A stretch of DNA of 5,034 nt from Collinsella sp. (GCA_014871665.1 WGSL01000102.1:1-5034), one strand, 5' to 3'. Positions 1 to 5,030 are shown, counted from the first letter of the stretch. Program-made: numbers and translations. The notes: a model not told the origin generated them from the sequence alone.

Positions 1-12
1 GGTGGTTTCTGA

Positions 13-35
13 TGCGGCGCGCTGCGCGCCCCGCA
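13..35. repeat. GC-rich hairpin at window edge
   Basis: GGCGCG (16-21) and CGCGCC (25-30) form a perfect 6-bp stem around CTG. TGC/GCA outside could extend it past a two-base bulge. No T-tract follows on either strand, so it is not a convincing terminator. Nothing else in positions 1-50 can be assigned. Confidence 0.35.
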
Positions 36-51
36 CAGGCTAAAGCCCGTA

Positions 52-88
52 ACAACAAAAAAGACGGTCAACTTTCGTTGACCGTCTT
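52..88 (-). terminator. Intrinsic terminator of the tRNA operon
   Basis: A perfect 12-bp inverted repeat (61-72 with 77-88) closes a loop that reads GAAA on the minus strand, a stable GNRA tetraloop. On the minus strand it is followed by six U residues and a further U-rich run (TTTTGTTGT). It lies 9 nt past the CCA end of the last tRNA-Lys. This is a classic Rho-independent terminator for the His-Lys-Lys transcript. Confidence 0.9.
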
Positions 89-97
89 AACTTGCTT

Positions 98-173
98 TGG
101 TGGGCCGTCAGGGGGTCGAACCCTGGACCTTGGGATTAAGAGTCCCCTGCTCTACCAACTGAGCTAACGACCC
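98..173 (-). tRNA. tRNA-Lys(CTT), distal copy
   Basis: The minus strand folds into a 76-nt cloverleaf. The acceptor stem GGGTCGT pairs with ACGGCCC with one T-G wobble, the D-stem is GCTC/GAGC, the anticodon loop is CTCTTAA, and the T-loop is TTCGACC. The anticodon at loop positions 3-5 is CTT, which reads the lysine codon AAG. The discriminator is A and the CCA end is encoded (98-100). The outermost anticodon-stem pair (27-43) is a G-A mismatch. The gene is identical to the copy at 217-292 and is the last gene of the operon, directly before the terminator. Confidence 0.95.
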
Positions 174-177
174 AAAG

Positions 178-203
178 CTAAAGTCCGTTGTGACGGACTT
201 TAG
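178..203. repeat. Perfect 11-bp hairpin between the two tRNA-Lys genes
   Basis: CTAAAGTCCGT (178-188) and ACGGACTTTAG (193-203) are exact reverse complements around a 4-nt loop. The hairpin fills most of the 43-nt spacer and ends 4 nt before the 5' end of the distal tRNA-Lys. On the minus strand the right arm ends in TTTAGCTTT, a poor U-tract. It could therefore be a leaky terminator or attenuator, or a double-stranded processing site. There is no room for a promoter between it and the distal tRNA. Confidence 0.6.
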
Positions 204-216
204 AGGAGATATCGTG

Positions 217-292
217 TGGTGGGCCGTCAGGGGGTCGAACCCTGGACCTTGGGATTAAGAGTCCCCTGCTCTACCAACTGAGCTAACGACCC
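217..292 (-). tRNA. tRNA-Lys(CTT), proximal copy
   Basis: This 76-nt gene is identical base for base to the copy at 98-173, including the encoded CCA (217-219), the CTT anticodon and the G-A mismatch at the top of the anticodon stem. It lies 22 nt after tRNA-His in the direction of transcription. It is therefore almost certainly co-transcribed from the promoter at 419-447. The identity suggests recent tandem duplication or gene conversion. Confidence 0.95.
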
Positions 293-314
293 GATATCAA
301 CACGAAGCAAGAAC

Positions 315-392
315 TGGGGTGGGTAAAGGGACTCGAACCCTCGACCTACGGGACCACAACCCGTCGCTCTAGCCAACTGAGCTACACCCACC
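315..392 (-). tRNA. tRNA-His(GTG)
   Basis: The minus strand gives a cloverleaf with acceptor stem GTGGGTG pairing with TACCCAC (one G-T), anticodon stem ACGGG/CCCGT, loop TTGTGGT with anticodon GTG, and T-loop TTCGAGT. An extra 5' G (G-1, position 392) faces a C discriminator (C73). This is the identity signature of bacterial histidine tRNA. The CCA end is encoded (315-317). It is the first gene of the tRNA operon, about 25 nt downstream of the -10 box. Confidence 0.95.
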
Positions 393-418
393 GTGTCCTG
401 TGCGCTTCGCGCTCGACT

Positions 419-447
419 ATTATTGCAAGGAACGCCACGCGATGCAA
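419..447 (-). promoter_or_regulatory. Sigma-70-type promoter of the tRNA operon
   Basis: Read on the minus strand, a TTGCAT -35 box (447-442) and an AATAAT -10 box (424-419) are separated by exactly 17 nt. Transcription should start near 410-413, giving a short leader of about 20 nt before tRNA-His. That leader contains a small GCGC/GCGC hairpin (402-412). A/T-rich DNA just upstream (453-482) could act as an UP element. Confidence 0.75.
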
Positions 448-454
448 GCCCCAA

Positions 455-473
455 TTTTCAAGAATTTTGAAAA
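455..473. promoter_or_regulatory. A/T-rich 19-bp palindrome in the divergent intergenic region
   Basis: TTTTCAA (455-461), a 5-nt spacer and TTGAAAA (467-473) form a perfect dyad. It lies 7 bp upstream of the -35 of the tRNA promoter and about 85 bp upstream of the aminotransferase start. It could be an operator or part of an UP element. I do not recognise it as the site of a named regulator. Confidence 0.35.
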
Positions 474-520
474 GAGTTTTTTGGATCCATTTCGGGCAAA
501 TCCTACCGGTTCCATAGGAG

Positions 521-526
521 TAAACT
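521..526 (+). promoter_or_regulatory. Possible -10 box for the aminotransferase gene
   Basis: TAAACT matches the TATAAT consensus at four of six positions and lies 32 nt before the ATG at 558. I see no good -35 element 16-18 nt upstream, so this is only a weak candidate. The gene needs a promoter in this region because its upstream neighbour is divergent. Confidence 0.3.
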
Positions 527-546
527 TGCCCCACTGCAAATGCTCG

Positions 547-552
547 AAAGGA
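547..552 (+). promoter_or_regulatory. Ribosome binding site that sets the start at 558
   Basis: AAAGGA lies 5 nt before the ATG at 558. The in-frame ATG at 540 has only CCCACTGCAA before it and no Shine-Dalgarno, and this site would lie inside its reading frame. The downstream start is preferred. Confidence 0.7.
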
Positions 553-557
553 CCGGC

Positions 558-1739
558 ATGAAAGAACTCTCCAACCGCACGGCAACGTTTACCGATTCCG
601 TCATCCGCCGTATGACGCGCATCTCCAACAAGTACGGCGCCGTCAACCTGTCGCAGGGCTTCCCCGACTTCGATCCCCCGGCGCAGCTGCTCGATAGCCT
701 CAGCGCCATCGCCAGCGACCCCAAGCCGCTCTATCACCAGTACTCCATCACCTGGGGCTCCCAGGCCATGCGCGAGGCGCTCGCCGCCAAACAGGAGCAC
801 TTTATGGGCATACCGGTGAACCCCAACGAGAATATCGTAGTCACCTGCGGCTCCACCGAGGCCATGATGGCCGCCATGATGACGGTCACCAACCCCGGCG
901 ACAAGGTCGTCATCTTCTCGCCGTTCTACGAGAACTACGGCGCCGACACGATCCTTTCGGGTGCCGAGCCCATCTACGTGCCGCTCAACCCGCCCACATT
1001 CGACTTTGACCGCGAGACACTCGAGGCGGCCTTCCGCGACAACGACCCCAAGGCCATCGTCCTGTGTAACCCTTCCAACCCCTGCGGCAAGGTCTTTACA
1101 CGCGATGAGCTCACCTTTATCGCCGACCTCTGCAAAAAGTACGACGCCTGCTGCATCACCGACGAGGTATACGAGCACATCGTCTACGCGCCCCACGAGC
1201 ACGTCTATATGGCCACGCTGCCCGGCATGTTTGAGCGCACCATCAGCTGTAGCTCGCTGTCCAAGACCTACTCCATCACCGGCTGGCGTCTGGGCTACAC
1301 TATCGCCCCTGCCGAAATCACCGAGCGCATCAAAAAGGTCCACGACTTCCTCACCGTGGGCGCCGCCGCTCCCCTGCAGGAAGCCGTCGTCACCGCCCTC
1401 AACTTCGACGACAGCTATTACGATGAGGTCCTTGACCTCTATACCGCCAAGCGCGACCTGTTCTGCCAGGGACTCGACAGCATCGGTCTTGAGCATAACG
1501 TGCCGCAGGGCGCCTACTACGTCATGATGGACATCTCTGAGTTTGGCTATGACAGCGACCTCGAGTTCTGTGAAGACCTCGCGTCTAAAGTGGGTGTGGG
1601 CGCCGTGCCCGGCTCGAGCTTCTTCCGCGAGCCCGTCAACCATCTGATTCGTTTCCACTTTGCCAAGCGAGACGAGACGCTTAACGCGGCGCTGGAGAAC
1701 CTCAAGTCGCTACGTGATAAAATCAAGCCGCGCGGGTAA
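558..1739 (+). CDS. Class I/II PLP-dependent aminotransferase
   Basis: A 393-aa fold-type I aminotransferase, close to the usual family length, which should transfer the amino group from an amino acid to a 2-oxo acid in the cytoplasm. The expected motifs are present in order: NLSQGFPDFDPP (30-41) and YSITWG (62-67) near the substrate, CGSTEA (97-102) for the PLP phosphate, NPSNPCG (171-177) with N174 contacting the cofactor, DEVY (202-205) with D202 and Y205, SLSKTYSITGWRLGY (233-247) with the Schiff-base lysine K236 and phosphate-binding R244, and RFHFA (365-369) with the carboxylate-binding R365. The N-terminal motif resembles the kynurenine/methionine/aromatic aminotransferase branch, but sequence alone does not fix the substrate. 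NPCG in place of the common NPTG is a tolerated variant. The start at 558 follows AAAGGA; an upstream ATG at 540 is less likely. The gene stands alone, divergent from the tRNA operon, and ends before a terminator at 1765-1807. Confidence 0.93.
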   Translation: MKELSNRTATFTDSVIRRMTRISNKYGAVNLSQGFPDFDPPAQLLDSLSAIASDPKPLYHQYSITWGSQAMREALAAKQEHFMGIPVNPNENIVVTCGSTEAMMAAMMTVTNPGDKVVIFSPFYENYGADTILSGAEPIYVPLNPPTFDFDRETLEAAFRDNDPKAIVLCNPSNPCGKVFTRDELTFIADLCKKYDACCITDEVYEHIVYAPHEHVYMATLPGMFERTISCSSLSKTYSITGWRLGYTIAPAEITERIKKVHDFLTVGAAAPLQEAVVTALNFDDSYYDEVLDLYTAKRDLFCQGLDSIGLEHNVPQGAYYVMMDISEFGYDSDLEFCEDLASKVGVGAVPGSSFFREPVNHLIRFHFAKRDETLNAALENLKSLRDKIKPRG

Positions 1740-1764
1740 GGACGGCCCGGCAACTAAAGCAACC

Positions 1765-1807
1765 AAAGAAGCCCCGCACCGCCCGCCGCGTTGCGAGGCT
1801 TCTTTCT
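1765..1807 (+). terminator. Terminator after the aminotransferase gene
   Basis: AAAGAAGCC (1765-1773) pairs with GGCTTCTTT (1797-1805). An inner CGCA/TGCG stem is possible past single-base bulges. The right arm runs into TTCTTTCT, a moderate U-tract. It starts 25 nt after the stop codon and separates this gene from the kinase promoter. Confidence 0.7.
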
Positions 1808-1828
1808 ATAGCGCTTTCTTAAATGGTT

Positions 1829-1842
1829 TAGAGCTCTATACT
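1829..1842 (+). promoter_or_regulatory. Kinase promoter -10 box with overlapping palindrome
   Basis: TATACT (1837-1842) matches the -10 consensus at five of six positions, 38 nt before the ATG. The -35 region (TTTCTT around 1815-1820) is poor. A perfect 10-bp palindrome, TAGAGCTCTA (1829-1838), overlaps the first two bases of the -10 box. A protein bound there would block RNA polymerase, so it is a candidate operator. Confidence 0.5.
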
Positions 1843-1869
1843 TTAGTCACGGAGCAACTCGTCCCAGAG

Positions 1870-1875
1870 AGAGGA
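1870..1875 (+). promoter_or_regulatory. Ribosome binding site of the kinase gene
   Basis: AGAGGA lies 5 nt before the ATG at 1881, which supports this start. The conserved ATP-binding motif begins within the first ten or so residues, as is normal for ROK kinases. Confidence 0.75.
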
Positions 1876-1880
1876 ATACT

Positions 1881-2771
1881 ATGGCAGAGCAGCAGCTTAT
1901 CGGAGCGCTCGAGGCCGGCGGCACCAAGATGGTCTGCGCCACGGGCTATGCGGACGGTACGGTCCTGGAGCGTGAGCAGATCGCGACCACGACCCCGCAG
2001 GAGACCGTCGAGGCCGTCAACGCGTGGTTTGCCGACAAGGGCATCGCCGCGCTGGGCATCGGCGCCTTTGGCCCCACCGCAGTCAACCCTGCCTCGCCCC
2101 AATACGGCAAGATCCTGGAGACGCCCAAAACGGCATGGCGCTACTTTGACCTGCTGGGCACTATCCAAAACGAGCTCAATATCCCCTGCGGCTACGATAC
2201 CGACGTCAACGTCGCCTGCCTAGGCGAGGTCACGTTTGGTTGCGCCAAGGGCCTTACCGATGTGGTCTACCTGACCATCGGCACCGGCGTGGGCGCCGGC
2301 GTGCTCTCGGGCGGTAAGCTCGTGCACGGCATGATGCATCCCGAGGCCGGCCACATCCTGGTCACGCGCGACCCGCGCGACACCATCGGCGAGCATAGCG
2401 CCTGCCCCTTCCACGACAACTGCCTCGAGGGCCTCATCGCAGGTCCCGGCGTCAAAAAGCGCTGGGATGGCAAGAGCGCCGGAGACATGGCCGATGATCC
2501 GGAGGCCATGGACCTGCTCGCCGGCTATCTGGCACAAGCACTCATGACCTACACGCTGTGCTACGCGCCGCAAAAGATCATCATCGGCGGCGGCGTGGCC
2601 GACCACACCCCCATCGTGCCGCTCGCACGCAAGAAGTGCGCCGAGATGCTCAACGGCTATATCGTCACGCCCGAGGTCAACGACATCGATAACTACATCG
2701 TCAACAACAGCCTCGAGGGCAAGCAGGGCATTATGGGCTGCCTGGCCCTGGGCGCACAGGCGCTTCAGTAG
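1881..2771 (+). CDS. ROK-family sugar kinase, probable fructokinase
   Basis: A 296-aa ROK-family kinase, the usual length for bacterial ScrK/GmuE-type fructokinases, which phosphorylate a free hexose with ATP in the cytoplasm. Visible motifs are the N-terminal phosphate loop EAGGTK (11-16), DTDVN (106-110) with D108 as the likely catalytic base, IGTGVGAG (133-140), HPEAGH (153-158), and a CPFHDNCLEG segment (175-184). H158, C175, H178 and C181 match the ROK zinc-binding site. IGGGV (235-239) is the second nucleotide-binding glycine motif. The EAGGTK start and the C-x2-H-x2-C zinc site favour the fructokinase branch over glucokinase or regulatory ROK proteins. There is no N-terminal DNA-binding domain, so it is an enzyme rather than a repressor. 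Fructose, mannose or another hexose cannot be separated here. No sugar transporter or hydrolase lies nearby. The gene has its own promoter and shares the terminator at 2855-2899 with the convergent operon. Confidence 0.9.
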   Translation: MAEQQLIGALEAGGTKMVCATGYADGTVLEREQIATTTPQETVEAVNAWFADKGIAALGIGAFGPTAVNPASPQYGKILETPKTAWRYFDLLGTIQNELNIPCGYDTDVNVACLGEVTFGCAKGLTDVVYLTIGTGVGAGVLSGGKLVHGMMHPEAGHILVTRDPRDTIGEHSACPFHDNCLEGLIAGPGVKKRWDGKSAGDMADDPEAMDLLAGYLAQALMTYTLCYAPQKIIIGGGVADHTPIVPLARKKCAEMLNGYIVTPEVNDIDNYIVNNSLEGKQGIMGCLALGAQALQ

Positions 2772-2785
2772 CAGACGCACCCACA

Positions 2786-2836
2786 GGGCGTGGCGCGCTC
2801 GGCAAATCCAACCTACGGAACGACGCCACCACGCCC
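2786..2836. repeat. Inverted repeat downstream of the kinase gene
   Basis: GGGCGTGG (2786-2793) and CCACGCCC (2829-2836) are exact complements 35 nt apart. An alternative inner pairing TGGCG/CGCCA (2791-2795 with 2824-2828) also exists. It lies in the 3' untranslated part of the kinase message just before the strong terminator. It may protect the transcript end or be incidental in GC-rich DNA. Confidence 0.35.
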
Positions 2837-2854
2837 CATATAAGCCCTCAAATA

Positions 2855-2899
2855 AAAAAGGCCGCCTAGGACAAACAATACGTCCTAGGCGGCCTTTTT
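2855..2899. terminator. Bidirectional terminator between convergent units
   Basis: A perfect 18-bp stem (2855-2872 with 2882-2899) has a 9-nt loop. A-rich and T-rich ends give a U-tract on either strand. It starts 83 nt after the kinase stop. On the minus strand it overlaps the last codons and the TAG stop of the VanZ-family gene, which lie in the stem. Confidence 0.92.
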
Positions 2900-3334
2900 G
2901 GCGCACATCAGCGACCGTAAGAGATATCGGAGCACAACGCCCGTTGCCGCTCCACAGCAGTCGATCATCACATCGGTGATCATGCCGGCGCGTCCCGGCA
3001 CAAAGAGCTGAATCGTCTCGTCGATCGAGGGAATCAGCAGCAGGAACACCGCCGTGGGCAGCAGCACGTCAAAGGTGCGCCGGCCCTCAAGATCAAAGGC
3101 GTGCGTTGCCAGGATGCCGAGCACCGTATACTCGGTAAAATGCGCGCACTTGCGAACAACAAAGTTGGTCACCCATGCATATGGAAGTCCCACGCCGTGC
3201 AGGAAACCGCGGATAGTTTCCATGACCGTTAGACTCAGCGAGCCCGACCCCGAGCCGGGAACCAGCGAATTGCCCCAGATCAAGAGCGCCATCAGGCAGG
3301 TCACGACCGCCCATTTTCGATTGATCTTAACCAT
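2885..3334 (-). CDS. VanZ-family membrane protein
   Basis: A 149-aa protein with a VanZ-like domain over most of its length. Hydrophobic segments lie at about 8-24, 63-82, 92-110 and 122-142, so it should be an integral membrane protein. The two family signatures are clear: R61-x3-H65-x2-E68-Y69 with a following glycine, and D105-E-x2-Q109, R115, D121 and D125 with G128. VanZ of the vancomycin-resistance transposon gives low-level teicoplanin resistance, but most chromosomal VanZ-like proteins have no known function, so no resistance is claimed. I chose the ATG at 3334, which follows GGAGG (3347-3351) at a long 12-nt spacing. A TTG at 3367 would add 11 residues and overlap the upstream gene. 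The gene lies 7 nt after the stop of the 466-aa gene and is probably translationally coupled to it. Its stop codon is inside the terminator stem. Confidence 0.88.
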   Translation of the reverse strand: MVKINRKWAVVTCLMALLIWGNSLVPGSGSGSLSLTVMETIRGFLHGVGLPYAWVTNFVVRKCAHFTEYTVLGILATHAFDLEGRRTFDVLLPTAVFLLLIPSIDETIQLFVPGRAGMITDVMIDCCGAATGVVLRYLLRSLMCAKKAA

Positions 3335-3341
3335 GCAGAAG

Positions 3342-4742
3342 TTATGCCTCCGCGCGGAGCGGCGCAAAGCTGGCGGTACCGCCCTCGATAACGCTCAGAT
3401 AGGCACGGCCCGTACGCTTGGCGGTAGAGGACTGCAGGCGCTCGATCTCTTCCTCGAGGATCTGATTGACGCGCTCGTGACGACGATTTTCCATAATGCC
3501 GGCGGCAATAGCCTCGGCCCGCTCGATGCTCTCGCGCGAGATACGGGCGGTATCCTCGGGGAACACAGCGCTGTGACGGCCGACATAGGCGGGGGCAGCA
3601 GGCTGAGGGGCAGCGACGGGAGCGGGCGCTGCAACAGGAGCGGGCTCGTCAATCTCATCCAGAATCGCGGTGGCGGCGGCCCACATGTCCTCGTGGCCCG
3701 AGTAATCGGCCATGGGAACATCAACCTCGAGCGAGGCGTCCGGAAGGTCGCCGGTGTCGATGCGATCTTGGGCATCAATCGATGCGGTGATGGCTGCAGG
3801 CTCATCGAGGTCATCGAGATCGATGTCCGCGGCACCGGAGATGATAGGCATGCTGGCGAGGTTTGCATTGTACGGCGCAGCCTCAGCCGCCTGCCGCTGG
3901 GCAGGAGCGCCCCAAAGCGAGCTTTCGGCGGCACGGCGGGCGGCAACGGCCTCCTCGTCAGCGGCCATGGCTTCATCAACGTACGAATTGTCGGCAGAAG
4001 CGTTCGCGTCCGCCGAGGTAGCACTGTAGGCGTTATTGGCTGCCGCGTTGGCAACGAGTGCCACGAAAGCCGCCGTGCTGCCCGCAGGGGCGGCCTGGGA
4101 ACCAGACACGGCGCGTGCCGCGGCGGCGATGTCGTCGCGATTGAAGGAGCCGGTCTGCCCGCCGTTGGTGAGCTCGTCGATGGCGACTTGATAGACGTCG
4201 CGCGAGTGTGCAGGGTCGCAGCTCACCGGCGAATCGTCGTCGAGCATACTGTCGATCATGGACCAAGCCTCGGCCTCGTCCATAGCATCTGCAGCTCGAG
4301 CGATGGTAGGGACACCATCATCGGCATGACGGCGCTGGAACGCACCAGTCAGGCCGGAAAGGAATGCCGAGGTAGACTGCTCCGCCTGAGCCTGAGAAGC
4401 AGAAGCCGCAGCGCAAGGAGTCACATCCTGCTGCTGAGCTGGAATCGAGGCGGTCTTGAACTCGCTTTGATGCTGATTGAGATTGGCGGCACCGCCCATG
4501 GCATCGGGCTGGAACAGACGCTCTTCACGCTGCGCACGGTACTCAGAGATACCCAGCGAGGCGGCATAGATACCCACGCCCGCCACCGCGCCCACGGCGA
4601 AGGGAACCGCACCCGCCACGACCGTCTCGTTCACCGACGAAAACGGCAGCGTCGCGGCATACATAACCACGGGAGCGGCAAGGCCGATCCCGCACGAAAG
4701 TCCGGCAAGGACTGCTCGTTGTGTTGCATCAGAAGAAGCCAT
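3342..4742 (-). CDS. Membrane-anchored acidic Ala/Pro-rich protein, unknown function
   Basis: A 466-aa protein I do not recognise. Two hydrophobic segments (about 10-33 and 41-64) are separated by a very short loop. Arginines follow the second segment (69, 72, 75), so by the positive-inside rule both ends should face the cytoplasm. About 400 residues follow: a Gln/Ala-rich stretch (88-125), an acidic region with tryptophans (155-195), an Ala/Asn/Ser-rich segment (205-260), a second acidic region (303-368), a Pro-Ala linker (368-386), and a charged helical segment rich in Glu and Arg (395-440) that could form a coiled coil. The tail ends SVIEGGTASF. The make-up suggests a membrane-tethered scaffold or adaptor rather than an enzyme; this is inference. 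The ATG at 4742 has GGGGAG 5 nt upstream; a TTG at 4769 is less likely. It is the first gene of an operon with the VanZ-family gene and has its own promoter at 4879-4907. Confidence 0.85.
   Translation of the reverse strand: MASSDATQRAVLAGLSCGIGLAAPVVMYAATLPFSSVNETVVAGAVPFAVGAVAGVGIYAASLGISEYRAQREERLFQPDAMGGAANLNQHQSEFKTASIPAQQQDVTPCAAASASQAQAEQSTSAFLSGLTGAFQRRHADDGVPTIARAADAMDEAEAWSMIDSMLDDDSPVSCDPAHSRDVYQVAIDELTNGGQTGSFNRDDIAAAARAVSGSQAAPAGSTAAFVALVANAAANNAYSATSADANASADNSYVDEAMAADEEAVAARRAAESSLWGAPAQRQAAEAAPYNANLASMPIISGAADIDLDDLDEPAAITASIDAQDRIDTGDLPDASLEVDVPMADYSGHEDMWAAATAILDEIDEPAPVAAPAPVAAPQPAAPAYVGRHSAVFPEDTARISRESIERAEAIAAGIMENRRHERVNQILEEEIERLQSSTAKRTGRAYLSVIEGGTASFAPLRAEA
3347..3351 (-). 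promoter_or_regulatory. Shine-Dalgarno of the VanZ-family gene
   Basis: GGAGG (minus strand) lies inside the last codons of the upstream 466-aa gene, four bases before its TAA. It is 12 nt from the ATG at 3334, which is long. Ribosomes ending the upstream gene would stop a few bases from this start, consistent with translational coupling. Confidence 0.5.
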
Positions 4743-4747
4743 GAGCT

Positions 4748-4753
4748 CTCCCC
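4748..4753 (-). promoter_or_regulatory. Ribosome binding site of the 466-aa protein gene
   Basis: GGGGAG (minus strand) lies 5 nt before the ATG at 4742. The alternative TTG at 4769 has no comparable site at a useful distance. This decides the start. Confidence 0.7.
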
Positions 4754-4799
4754 ATCTTCCAGCACCCAAATCGCATCATTCAGTTGGCTGCGCGAGAGA

Positions 4800-4850
4800 A
4801 GATGAAGCGGGGCTATGCCCCAAAGCAACGGTATATGGTTCGTTTCATCT
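4800..4850 (-). other. Structured leader with a possible 11-codon ORF
   Basis: Within the leader of the 466-aa gene, AGATGAA (minus strand, 4850-4844) can pair with TTCATCT (4806-4800). They enclose a GGGGC-ATA-GCCCC hairpin (4821-4809) and a possible short ACG/CGT stem, giving a three-way-junction shape. An 11-codon ORF, MKRTIYRCFGA, runs from an ATG at 4848 to a TAG at 4813 inside the hairpin. A weak GGAA precedes it. This could be regulatory, but I do not recognise it as a known riboswitch or leader-peptide class. Confidence 0.35.
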
Positions 4851-4878
4851 GCGTTTTCCGTCGCGAAGCTTAAAAGCT

Positions 4879-4907
4879 ATTATGCGAAACCGCCCCGTCG
4901 ATTGCAA
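4879..4907 (-). promoter_or_regulatory. Sigma-70-type promoter of the unknown-VanZ operon
   Basis: On the minus strand, TTGCAA (-35, 4907-4902) and CATAAT (-10, 4884-4879) are spaced by exactly 17 nt. This closely resembles the tRNA promoter in the same window. It predicts a transcript start near 4872 and a leader of about 130 nt. An inverted repeat CGTCG-N8-CGACG (4896-4913) spans the -35 box and could be an operator. Confidence 0.65.
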
Positions 4908-4986
4908 GCGACGATGTCGGATTGAAACGGGAAACCTGCTGCTCGTCGGTCTTATGGTTAAAAATAAGCGCGGAGCGGCGATATCA

Positions 4987-5011
4987 AAACCACCCCTAAA
5001 AGGGGTGGTTT
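4987..5011. terminator. Bidirectional terminator-like hairpin
   Basis: AAACCACCCCT (4987-4997) and AGGGGTGGTTT (5001-5011) form a perfect 11-bp stem around AAA. On the plus strand it is followed by GCTCTT, and on the minus strand by TTGATAT after the TTT of the stem, so the U-tracts are modest. It probably ends transcription from a gene beyond the right edge coming in on the minus strand, or insulates the operon promoter. The window also begins with GGTGGTTT, the same right arm. Confidence 0.65.
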
Positions 5012-5017
5012 GCTCTT

Positions 5018-5030
5018 AGGGTATAACCCT
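5018..5030. promoter_or_regulatory. Small palindrome with a -10-like core at the window edge
   Basis: AGGGT-ATA-ACCCT is a perfect dyad with a 3-nt centre and contains TATAAC on the plus strand. It could be an operator or -10 region for a gene beyond the right edge. No -35 element is convincing. Confidence 0.2.

Noticed and set aside
208..298. GATATC repeats flanking the proximal tRNA-Lys as an attachment-site or insertion duplication
   Set aside because: The match is a 6-base palindrome that also occurs elsewhere in the window. There is no integrase and no longer repeat, so it is consistent with chance.
540..557. Upstream ATG at 540 as the aminotransferase start
   Set aside because: It has no Shine-Dalgarno, and the clear AAAGGA site before 558 would lie inside its coding sequence.
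420..1658. A 412-codon minus-strand open frame antisense to the aminotransferase
   Set aside because: The plus strand encodes a complete aminotransferase with all catalytic motifs. The antisense frame runs into the tRNA promoter region, has no family motif and is a codon-bias shadow.
2220..2906. A 228-codon minus-strand open frame antisense to the kinase
   Set aside because: It crosses the bidirectional terminator and mirrors a well-supported ROK kinase, so it is a shadow frame.
2885..3334. Glycopeptide resistance gene
   Set aside because: Only the VanZ-like domain is present. No vanA/vanH/vanX ligase cluster or regulator is nearby, and most VanZ-family genes are not resistance genes.
3054..4805. 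A 583-codon plus-strand open frame lying antisense to the VanZ-family gene and the 466-aa gene
   Set aside because: It is longer than the genes it covers, but it has no recognisable domain and is rich in Arg and Gly as expected from reading GC-rich codons backwards. The opposite strand carries VanZ signatures, plausible membrane segments, Shine-Dalgarno sites and a promoter.
4800..4850. Hammerhead ribozyme or known riboswitch in the leader
   Set aside because: The three-way-junction shape prompted a look, but the conserved CUGAUGA and GAAA core of a hammerhead is absent and no known riboswitch core is recognisable.
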